Source: Thermoclostridium stercorarium subsp. stercorarium DSM 8532
Lineage (GTDB): Bacteria > Bacillota > Clostridia > DSM-8532
Length of the DNA stretch: 64,000 nt
Assembly (NCBI RefSeq): GCF_000331995.1
Contig: NC_020134.1
Location: forward strand, 620,001 to 684,000
Direction: 5' to 3'
Positions within the stretch are counted from its first letter, which is position 1, and every line of letters begins with the position of its first letter. The notes under the pieces are model-generated. The model had not been told where the DNA came from, searched no databases, and saw only the letters and a program-made list of their open reading frames with translations. Made by a program: the position numbers and the translations under genes. Positions 57,869-64,000 of the stretch are shown in pieces.

Positions 57869-57946
57869 GGTGGGTGTAGTTCAGTTGGTTAGAGCGCCAG
57901 ATTGTGGCTCTGGAGGTCGTGGGTTCAAGTCCCACCATCCACCCCA
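57869..57946 (+). tRNA. tRNA-His (GTG)
   Basis: Cloverleaf with anticodon GTG in the loop TTGTGGC, the extra G at position -1 paired to C73 typical of tRNA-His, T-loop GGTTCAAGT and an encoded CCA end. Confidence 0.97.
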
Positions 57947-58007
57947 AATGAAGTAGCAAAGAAGGCGGAAGCTGTGAAGTAATTTCCGGTTTCCGACTTC
58001 AATACGA

Positions 58008-58083
58008 TGGGATGTAGCCAAGTCGGTAAGGCACCAGACTTTGACTCTGGCATGCGTAGGTTCGAGTCCTGCCATCCCAGCCA
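58008..58083 (+). tRNA. tRNA-Gln (TTG)
   Basis: Acceptor TGGGATG / CATCCCA, anticodon TTG in loop CTTTGAC, T-loop GGTTCGAGT, encoded CCA. Confidence 0.97.
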
Positions 58084-58089
58084 GGATAA

Positions 58090-58165
58090 GACCCACTAGC
58101 TCAGGCGGCAGAGCACTTGACTTTTAATCAAGGTGTCCGGAGTTCGAGTCTCCGGTGGGTCACCA
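58090..58165 (+). tRNA. tRNA-Lys (TTT)
   Basis: Acceptor GACCCAC / GTGGGTC, anticodon TTT in loop CTTTTAA, T-loop AGTTCGAGT, encoded CCA. Last of three co-transcribed tRNAs. Confidence 0.97.
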
Positions 58166-58166
58166 A

Positions 58167-58199
58167 AACCCCTGTAACTTTGTGGTTATAGGGGTTTTT
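58167..58199 (+). terminator. Terminator of tRNA cluster
   Basis: Stem ACCCCTGTAAC / GTTATAGGGGT (10 of 11 paired), 6-base loop, then TTTTT. Confidence 0.85.
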
Positions 58200-58470
58200 A
58201 TTATTTTTTAAAAATATTTTCAGAGCACTTGATTTAACCATTACGTCCGTTTTTTTGTATGTTGTTTTGGGGCTGAAAAATGAAGTAATTCCATGATTTA
58301 TTCAGTGTGGTTTTGTTTTTAAAGTCTAATCTTTGTTTTGTCTTTACCAATCCAGTTAGGCATCAGGTAAAAAATTCTGACAGATCAACGGCTTATTGAA
58401 ACTGAAAACTGTCTGATTATTGAATTGGGGTTAAAAATGGCTTAATATATGATTATCGGGGGTATTACAA
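58200..58470. other. Gap before lipB with a short tRNA-Lys fragment
   Basis: AT-rich 271 bases with no gene. CAGAGCACTTGA at 58221-58232 repeats 12 bases of tRNA-Lys (58109-58120) exactly. No firm promoter was identified. GGGGG before the lipB TTG is its ribosome-binding site. Confidence 0.45.
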
Positions 58471-59136
58471 TTGGAAATAGATGTTGTTAATTTGGGTCTG
58501 ATGGACTATAACAAGGCACTTGAAATCCAGATCGGCAAATGGCAAAGGGTGGCGAATGAAGAGGAAAGGGACACCTTGTTTCTGGTCGAGCATCCCCCTG
58601 TTATAACCCTCGGAGTGAGAGGCAAAAAGGAAAACATACTTGTTCCGGAAGAGGAACTTGAAAAAATGGGTGTTTCGGTTGTGCAGGTCAGCCGTGGCGG
58701 GGACGTTACCTATCATGGTCCCGGCCAGATAGTGGGCTATCCTGTTATGAACCTGAAACACTTCGGCAGGGATATCCATTATTTCGTTGAAAAAATCGAG
58801 GATACTTTTATTAAGCTTTTGAAGGATGATTACGGCATAGATGCATGCCGCGGGGATAAAACATATACAGGGGTATGGGTTGGAAACGATAAGATCACCG
58901 CTATAGGAATACAGGTGAAACGCTGGACCACGATGCACGGTTTTGCCTTTAATGTCAACACCGACCTGTCCCATTTCAACTGGATAATTCCGTGCGGCCT
59001 TTCGGACCGGGGCGTAACATCTCTTCAGAAACTTACAAACCGGAAGCAGGACATGAATAAGCTCTTTAAAAGAACTGCCGAAGCGTTCTGCGAAAGTTTC
59101 GGTGTTACACCAAATTTCGTCGATTATAATGAGTAA
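58471..59136 (+). CDS. lipB: Octanoyl-[acyl carrier protein]:protein octanoyltransferase
   Basis: 221 residues. LipB transfers octanoate from acyl carrier protein to lipoyl domains. Motifs: [66 protein letters not shown] and the catalytic Cys in [13 protein letters not shown]. Starts with TTG after CGGGGG. lipA follows after 14 bases. Confidence 0.96.
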   Translation: MEIDVVNLGLMDYNKALEIQIGKWQRVANEEERDTLFLVEHPPVITLGVRGKKENILVPEEELEKMGVSVVQVSRGGDVTYHGPGQIVGYPVMNLKHFGRDIHYFVEKIEDTFIKLLKDDYGIDACRGDKTYTGVWVGNDKITAIGIQVKRWTTMHGFAFNVNTDLSHFNWIIPCGLSDRGVTSLQKLTNRKQDMNKLFKRTAEAFCESFGVTPNFVDYNE

Positions 59137-59150
59137 TCCGGGAGGAGAAT

Positions 59151-60017
59151 ATGGAAAGGGCAAGAAAGCCCGAATGGTTGCGTGTTAAGGCACATTCGGC
59201 CAAAGGACTTGAATTTGTGGAAGAAATGCTAAAGAATCTTCATCTGAATACCGTTTGTGACGAGGCTGCATGCCCGAACCGTGGCGAGTGTTTTGGCAGG
59301 AAAACTGCCACGTTCATGATATTGGGAAACGTCTGCACAAGGAATTGCACTTTTTGCAATGTATCAAAAGGCAAGGTTCAGCCGGTTGACGAAAATGAAC
59401 CCGAAAGAGTTGCAAAGGCCGTTAAGGCGCTGGGGCTTAAACATGCGGTGATTACATCGGTTACCCGGGACGATTTGCCCGACGGAGGAGCGGGGCATTT
59501 CGCCAGAGTGATTGAGGCTGTCAGAAACACCGCGCCGGGAGTCACCGTCGAAGTTTTGATCCCGGATTTTAAGGGAAACGTGGAGGCGTTGAAAAAAGTA
59601 GTAAATGCGCATCCGGAAATAATCAACCACAATGTCGAAACGGTACCGGAATTGTATTCCGAAGTACGGCCAATGGCAGATTACCGGCGTTCACTTGAGG
59701 TGCTGAAAAACGTAAAAGAGCTCGATAAATCCATTTATACTAAGTCGGGAATCATGGTTGGGCTTGGCGAAACCGAGGAACAGGTCATATCGGTAATGCA
59801 GGATTTGCGAAAGGTGGGCTGCGACTTTCTGACCATTGGACAGTACCTTGCGCCGTCAGTCATGCACCATCCTGTCGTTGAATATGTCCATCCCGACAGG
59901 TTTAAAGCCTATGAGGAAAAAGCTTACCAGATGGGTTTTCTGTATGTTGCTTCGGGTCCATTGGTAAGAAGCTCGTACATGGCCGATCAGGCTATTGATA
60001 AAATCAACCTATCCTGA
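59151..60017 (+). CDS. lipA: Lipoyl synthase
   Basis: 288 residues, radical SAM enzyme that inserts two sulphur atoms into protein-bound octanoyl groups. Auxiliary cluster Cys in [13 protein letters not shown], radical SAM cluster in [10 protein letters not shown], then [18 protein letters not shown] and the C-terminal RSSY motif ([10 protein letters not shown]) with the sulphur-cluster Ser. GGGAGGAG upstream. Forms an operon with lipB. The two provide lipoylated enzymes such as the glycine cleavage system or pyruvate/acetoin dehydrogenases. Confidence 0.97.
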   Translation: MERARKPEWLRVKAHSAKGLEFVEEMLKNLHLNTVCDEAACPNRGECFGRKTATFMILGNVCTRNCTFCNVSKGKVQPVDENEPERVAKAVKALGLKHAVITSVTRDDLPDGGAGHFARVIEAVRNTAPGVTVEVLIPDFKGNVEALKKVVNAHPEIINHNVETVPELYSEVRPMADYRRSLEVLKNVKELDKSIYTKSGIMVGLGETEEQVISVMQDLRKVGCDFLTIGQYLAPSVMHHPVVEYVHPDRFKAYEEKAYQMGFLYVASGPLVRSSYMADQAIDKINLS

Positions 60018-60046
60018 ACTCACCTGGGTTTCCCGGTGAGTTTTTT
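60018..60046 (+). terminator. Terminator after lipA
   Basis: ACTCACC / GGTGAG(T) stem followed by TTTTTT, overlapping the lipA stop codon region. Confidence 0.75.
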
Positions 60047-60135
60047 AAGAAAAATACAACGGTAATAAATAAACTAAATTTTATATAAGCAGTTCAGGCA
60101 TGAAGCCTGCACATAGCCGACAATGTTCGGTAAGA

Positions 60136-61026
60136 TCAGCTTTTCCTGAACTCGCCGGGGGTTTTTCCGGTGAGTTTTTTAAACACTTCATAGAAGAATT
60201 TCATGTCTTTGAATCCTACCTGATGTGCTATATCCGTTACTTTCATGTCGGTGTTTTTCAGAAGGTTGCAGGCTTCGTCAATCCTTAAATTCTGAACATA
60301 GTCGGTAAAGCTGATACCTGTAACTTCTTTGAACAGCCTGCTGAAATAATTTTTGCTGATGAACGATTTCGCCGCCAGCTCATCAAGCCTGATATCCGTT
60401 TTATAATTATTTCTGAGGTATTCAACAGCCTGATAAACGAGACGCTGATTCTGCTGGGATATGTTGCTCTGTCTGTTTTTATCCATAAGCCTTAATATTT
60501 TTACAATCAGTTCGATAAGATACGCCCGGATTATCTCAATATAACCCTTGTTTCTGTTTTTGTATTCCTCATACATTTTTCGGAACAAATTGCCTATATC
60601 CTGGTATTCAGTGCCTTTGAGACTCAAATCAGCATTTTTCGGGCTTTCTTCCGGGAAAAATGATTTAAACAGAAATGATGAAAAAATATCCTGAAAATAC
60701 ATGCTTCCGATAAGTGAAGCATCAAGGAAATTGGGCATGAAAACGCAGTTATATACCACAGGTTCGGTACCGTCCGCAGGATCGGGGAAAAAGCCGTGGG
60801 GCATATCATAGTTGACTATGAAAAGATCGCCCTTGCTTGTGTTATATTTCCTGTCCCCGACTATGTGCAGGCCCTTCCCTGAAATGACGTAGGCGATTTC
60901 AATGAAATCATGCTTGTGCATGATTCCGTTGAATTCCTTAAGTTCATCCGAACGATTTACATAAACAAGCTCGTTATCCCTGAACAGGCTTTTGCCTGTC
61001 AATACCGGTACGGCATCGGTTTTCAT
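60136..61026 (-). CDS. AraC-type regulator with cupin sensor (rhamnose locus)
   Basis: About 296 residues. N-terminal cupin-like sugar-binding domain (about 20-150: HKHDFIEIAYVISGKGLHIVGDRKY, GDLFIVNYDMPHGF), C-terminal pair of helix-turn-helix units (IRLDELAAKSFISKNYFSRLF, VTDIAHQVGFKDMKFFYEVF...TGKTPGEFR). Start at ATG 61026 rather than 61110, since reading upstream is AT-rich and no ribosome-binding site precedes it. GGGCGTG before 61026 is weak. Divergent from the rhamnose operon, whose activator it is likely to be, responding to rhamnose. Confidence 0.88.
   Translation of the reverse strand: MKTDAVPVLTGKSLFRDNELVYVNRSDELKEFNGIMHKHDFIEIAYVISGKGLHIVGDRKYNTSKGDLFIVNYDMPHGFFPDPADGTEPVVYNCVFMPNFLDASLIGSMYFQDIFSSFLFKSFFPEESPKNADLSLKGTEYQDIGNLFRKMYEEYKNRNKGYIEIIRAYLIELIVKILRLMDKNRQSNISQQNQRLVYQAVEYLRNNYKTDIRLDELAAKSFISKNYFSRLFKEVTGISFTDYVQNLRIDEACNLLKNTDMKVTDIAHQVGFKDMKFFYEVFKKLTGKTPGEFRKS
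60149..60182 (+). terminator. Second terminator inside the end of araC
   Basis: AACTCGCCGG, a GGGTTTTT loop, CCGGTGAGTT and TTTT. It lies in the 3' coding end of the convergent AraC gene and can back up the lipA terminator on the plus strand. Confidence 0.5.
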
Positions 61027-61143
61027 ATGAACACGCCCAAAGTAATACGTAATATGGCTCAAGCTGTAATTATTTAAGTTATTACCTAAAAAAATAATAA
61101 CATATACCAATGATTATTAAAAGAATTTTAATTATGATATTGT

Positions 61144-61149
61144 TATAAT
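61144..61149 (+). promoter_or_regulatory. -10 box of rhamnose operon
   Basis: Perfect TATAAT 36 bases before the first gene with no -35 match at 17-18 bases, as expected for an AraC-activated promoter. The 158-base divergent region holds no clear repeated operator. Confidence 0.5.
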
Positions 61150-61184
61150 GGTAAAACTATGTTTAAAGAAAAGAGGTATGTTCT

Positions 61185-61556
61185 ATGAGCGGAAAGGCCG
61201 GTTCAAGGGTTTGGTTTATTCCGGACGGGTTTTATCCGTCAACAAGCTCAGGGAAATTAAAGAGTCATGAAGCAATCTGCGTCTTAAATCCAAACAGGGA
61301 AGATGCGCATATCTCAATAACGCTTTATTTTGAAGACAGGGAGAAAATGACGGGGTTTGAGGCTGTCTGCGGTGCCGAAAGGACAAAGCATATACGAATG
61401 GACCAGTTGAAGGACAAAAACGGAAACGGCGTGCCGATGGACGTACCCTATGCGATGATGGTGGAAAGCGACGTGGAAATCATCGTGCAGTACAGCAGGA
61501 TGGATACAACCCAGTCGGAAATGGCGCTTATGACTACCATTGCCTATCCTTTATAA
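61185..61556 (+). CDS. ASRT-like (sensory rhodopsin transducer family) protein
   Basis: 123 residues. Matches the small beta-sandwich family of the Anabaena sensory rhodopsin transducer: GSRVWFIPDGFYPS, ESHEAICVLNPNREDAHISITLYFEDREK, ERTKHIRMDQL, PYAMMVESDVEIIVQYSRMDTTQSEMALMTTIAYP. No rhodopsin is present in the window. Homologues without rhodopsins occur in carbohydrate loci and are thought to bind sugars. Here it is the first gene of the rhamnose operon, with GAGG before the ATG, so a sugar-binding or sensory role for rhamnose is a fair inference. Confidence 0.87.
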   Translation: MSGKAGSRVWFIPDGFYPSTSSGKLKSHEAICVLNPNREDAHISITLYFEDREKMTGFEAVCGAERTKHIRMDQLKDKNGNGVPMDVPYAMMVESDVEIIVQYSRMDTTQSEMALMTTIAYPL

Positions 61557-61605
61557 AAAGACCGCCAACGGCGAGATAAAAGGAAAATGGAAGAGGAGGG
61601 ATATT

Positions 61606-62883
61606 ATGTATTTATACAACAAGGACAGAATTGAGCAGGACTACAAAGCCGCAAAGGAAATATACGCAGCATATGGTGTTGATACCGACAGGGTTATGGA
61701 AGAAATGAAAACAATCCCGGTTTCAATTCACTGCTGGCAGGGCGATGACGTTGTAGGGTTTGAAAATGCGGGCGGAACGTCCAGCGGCGGAATAATGGCC
61801 ACCGGAAATTACCCCGGCAGGGCGCGTAACGGCGATGAGTTAAGACAGGACATGGACAAAGCGTTGAGTTTAATCCCCGGGAAACACAGGGTTAATATTC
61901 ATGCGATGTATGCAGAGACCGGCGGTAAAAAAGTGGATCGGGACGAAATAACCGTTGAACATTTTCAGCGCTGGATAGACTGGGCAAGGGAAAAAGGTAT
62001 CGGAATAGATTTCAATCCCACGTTTTTTGCACATCCTCTCGCCGATTCAGGTTATACTCTTTCAAATCCCGATGAAAAAATACGTAAATTCTGGATAGAA
62101 CATGCCAAACGTTCAAGAGAAATTGCCGCGGCAATAGGTAAGGCGTTAAATTCACCTTGCGTGAACAATATATGGATTCCTGACGGTTCAAAGGATTTGC
62201 CTGCCGACAGGATAACAAAACGGCAAATATTGAAAGAAGCTCTTGATGAAATACTGGATAAGAAATACGACAGAAACTTTCTTGTCGATTCAGTGGAATC
62301 AAAGCTTTTCGGCATCGGTTCCGAAAGCTATGTTGTAGGTTCCCACGAATTCTATATGGGATATGTGATGAGCCGTGACGATGTAATTCTTTGCCTTGAT
62401 GCCGGACATTTCCATCCCACCGAAACAATAGCCGACAAAATTTCTTCAATTCTGGCCTTCAAGGATGAACTGCTGCTGCATGTGAGCCGCGGGGTACGCT
62501 GGGACAGCGACCATGTGGTTATATTCAATGACGATACTTTGGCGATAGCGCAGGAGATTAAGAGATGCGACGCATACCGGAAGGTTCACATTGCCCTCGA
62601 TTTCTTTGATGCGTCAATAAACAGAATCACCGCATGGGTAACCGGAACAAGGGCAACACTGAAAGCTATTATGTATTCATTGCTTGAGCCCACACACCTG
62701 CTGGTTGAAGCGGAAAAAGACGGTAATCTCGGAAACAGGCTTGCGCTGATGGAAGAATTTAAGGCGCTGCCTTTTGGTGCGGTATGGAACAAATACTGTG
62801 CTGAAAACAATGTACCTGTTGGATCGGCATGGCTGGAAGAAGTGAGGAAATACGAGGAAGAAGTGCTGTCCTTAAGAAAGTGA
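61606..62883 (+). CDS. rhaA: L-rhamnose isomerase
   Basis: About 425 residues, TIM-barrel metalloenzyme that converts L-rhamnose to L-rhamnulose. Motifs: IPVSIHCWQGDDVVGFEN, GGIMATGNYPGRARN, VNIHAMYAE, GIDFNPTFFAHP, CVNNIWIPDGSKD, LCLDAGHFHPTETIADK and HVSRGVRWDSDHVV. ATG 61606 with GAGGAGGG upstream. An ATG at 61540 would overlap the previous gene. Second gene of the operon. Confidence 0.96.
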   Translation: MYLYNKDRIEQDYKAAKEIYAAYGVDTDRVMEEMKTIPVSIHCWQGDDVVGFENAGGTSSGGIMATGNYPGRARNGDELRQDMDKALSLIPGKHRVNIHAMYAETGGKKVDRDEITVEHFQRWIDWAREKGIGIDFNPTFFAHPLADSGYTLSNPDEKIRKFWIEHAKRSREIAAAIGKALNSPCVNNIWIPDGSKDLPADRITKRQILKEALDEILDKKYDRNFLVDSVESKLFGIGSESYVVGSHEFYMGYVMSRDDVILCLDAGHFHPTETIADKISSILAFKDELLLHVSRGVRWDSDHVVIFNDDTLAIAQEIKRCDAYRKVHIALDFFDASINRITAWVTGTRATLKAIMYSLLEPTHLLVEAEKDGNLGNRLALMEEFKALPFGAVWNKYCAENNVPVGSAWLEEVRKYEEEVLSLRK

Positions 62884-62894
62884 GGATAATGTAA

Positions 62895-63941
62895 ATGTAT
62901 AGCGAAGGGTTAAAAGACCTGGTGAGAATTTCACAGGCTGCAGGGAAGAGCCCCGATCTTGTGCAGGGCGGCGGCGGAAACACGTCGGTTAAACTTGATG
63001 ATGCGCTCATGGCGGTCAAGGCTTCGGGATACAAACTTAAGGAAATAACCACAACCGATGGTTTTGTTGTGGTAAATTATAAAAATATAAAGGAATATCA
63101 TGAAAATGTTGATTTATCGAAAAATACAGACTACGAAAAGGAAAGCGGAGAGTTTGTCCGGGCAAATGTGGTGCCGGTGGAGGGGTTAAAACCTCTGAGA
63201 CCCTCGGTTGAAGCTGGTTTTCATTCGGTTCTTTTAAAGTACGTTATTCATACCCATCCGGTGTATTCGAATATAATTTGCTGCTGCGAAAGCGGTCAGG
63301 AGCTTGCGGAAAAAATATTCGCGCACAGAAAGTACGGATTTGTCTGGATCCCATACATTAATCCCGGCTTTATGCTTACGCTTGCTATAATGAAAGAGGT
63401 TAAAAAGCATATATCAGATAAAGGATTTTTCCCGCAGGTTATTTTTATGGAAAACCACGGTCTGGTTGTGACCGCCGACACCGCTGATGAGTGCATCGGG
63501 TTGCATGAAGACGTGCTTGACACCATACGGGATTACTTCAATATTACCGAACCTTTTCCGGAAGTAGCGATAGAACCCCTTCCTGACGGAACTTTCAGAA
63601 GCAGGACCGGATACCTGCAGGAATATTTTAAGGGAAGAAACGTAAGCGCATCGTTCTTTGACGAAACCATACTTTATCCCGATCAGATGGTTTACCTTGG
63701 AGGGAATATTTCGGTTAACGGTACCGAAAATAAAATGAATATTAACACCGAAACCGGCGAAATCATATACAGAACCGGCGAAAAAGAAGCGCTTACAATG
63801 GAAGAAACCCTTATGGGTTTCATATACGTTGTCGAGAACATACGCAAAAACAATCTTAAAATTAAAACAATGGGGGAAAGGGAAGCCGATTTTATCAGGA
63901 ACTGGGAAAGCGAAAAATACAGAAAAAGTCTTCTGAAATAG
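62895..63941 (+). CDS. Class II aldolase, probable rhamnulose-1-phosphate aldolase
   Basis: 348 residues of the class II aldolase/adducin family. Zinc-site motifs: QGGGGNTSVKLDD, VIHTHPVYSN with two His, FMENHGLVV with the third His, and a C-terminal extension. It presumably splits L-rhamnulose 1-phosphate into dihydroxyacetone phosphate and lactaldehyde. It is longer than E. coli RhaD (about 275) and resembles the aldolase half of bifunctional aldolase-dehydrogenase proteins, so rhamnulose phosphate is inferred from the rhaA neighbour. No rhamnulokinase is seen before the window ends. Confidence 0.85.
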   Translation: MYSEGLKDLVRISQAAGKSPDLVQGGGGNTSVKLDDALMAVKASGYKLKEITTTDGFVVVNYKNIKEYHENVDLSKNTDYEKESGEFVRANVVPVEGLKPLRPSVEAGFHSVLLKYVIHTHPVYSNIICCCESGQELAEKIFAHRKYGFVWIPYINPGFMLTLAIMKEVKKHISDKGFFPQVIFMENHGLVVTADTADECIGLHEDVLDTIRDYFNITEPFPEVAIEPLPDGTFRSRTGYLQEYFKGRNVSASFFDETILYPDQMVYLGGNISVNGTENKMNINTETGEIIYRTGEKEALTMEETLMGFIYVVENIRKNNLKIKTMGEREADFIRNWESEKYRKSLLK

Positions 63942-63950
63942 TTTTTTTGC

Positions 63951-63980
63951 AAGCGGGGCGAAAACCCCGCTTTTGTTTTT
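63951..63980 (+). terminator. Terminator after rhamnose operon genes
   Basis: AAGCGGGG / CCCCGCTT stem, 6-base loop and T-rich tail. Confidence 0.88.
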
Positions 63981-64000
63981 TCATGAAAAAATTATTAGTA

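Noticed and set aside
58466-59163. Long minus-strand open frame opposite lipB
   Set aside because: Complete antisense shadow of lipB without start signal or family.

Overview
The window is one 64-kb stretch of a low-GC, spore-forming, anaerobic Firmicute that degrades plant polysaccharides. The best guess is a cellulolytic or pectinolytic clostridium near Thermoclostridium/Acetivibrio. This is inferred from the gerA-type spore germination operon, S-layer-anchored rhamnogalacturonan lyase, GH51 arabinofuranosidase, rhamnose catabolic genes, an [FeFe]-hydrogenase-like protein, strong GGAGG ribosome-binding sites and moderate GC. No rRNA, CRISPR array, insertion sequence or prophage was seen.

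Layout: 1-3.2 kb, three tandem M42 aminopeptidases. 3.3-8.8 kb, a small cytosolic starch/glycogen-binding (CBM25-like) protein, an overlooked 53-aa gene, a YyaL/DUF255 protein, a decayed stretch, an AraC-GyrI regulator and a frameshifted membrane protein. 9-12 kb, a chemoreceptor, a flavodoxin-like reductase and a Cys-rich small protein. 12-24 kb is the pectin region: GH51 arabinofuranosidase with an ArsR-type regulator and candidate operators, a very large secreted PL11 rhamnogalacturonan lyase with SLH repeats (split by a frameshift), a transmembrane AraC sensor-regulator (split at an A7 tract) and a lone solute-binding lipoprotein. 24-29.5 kb, asnA and a gerA-gerC-small-gerB operon. 29.5-34.5 kb, an autonomous mini-transcription unit with a 10-codon ORF, a GH2 beta-galactosidase, glgA and a 39-aa hydrophobic protein. 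34.5-49 kb, housekeeping genes: glyoxalase, HEAT-like protein, HelD, rsfS-leuS, hisK, acyl-CoA synthetase, DUF1540, a PP2C-TM-LysM fusion, apgM and orphan oadB-oadG. 49-53 kb, a compact regulatory operon (DRTGG, RsbW-like ATPase, sensory-type [FeFe]-hydrogenase homologue, DRTGG, PHP). 53-57.7 kb, pyrK-pyrD, a histidine phosphatase, an orotate phosphoribosyltransferase-like protein and an rRNA methyltransferase. 57.8-58.2 kb, tRNA-His, tRNA-Gln and tRNA-Lys. 58.5-60 kb, lipB-lipA. 60-64 kb, an AraC regulator divergent from an ASRT-like protein, rhaA and a rhamnulose-phosphate-type aldolase.

How it fits together: the secreted PL11 lyase and GH51 enzyme release rhamnogalacturonan and arabinan products, the rha operon channels rhamnose into metabolism, and local AraC and ArsR regulators sit beside their targets. 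The most interesting unit is the putative H2/redox-sensing operon at 49.6-52.9 kb. Its hydrogenase homologue keeps the H-cluster cysteine ligands but has alanine in place of the proton-relay cysteine, and it is packed between an anti-sigma-like ATPase and two DRTGG proteins. Three genes carry single-base frame breaks. They could be real mutations, slippage sites or assembly errors, and they cannot be told apart from sequence alone.
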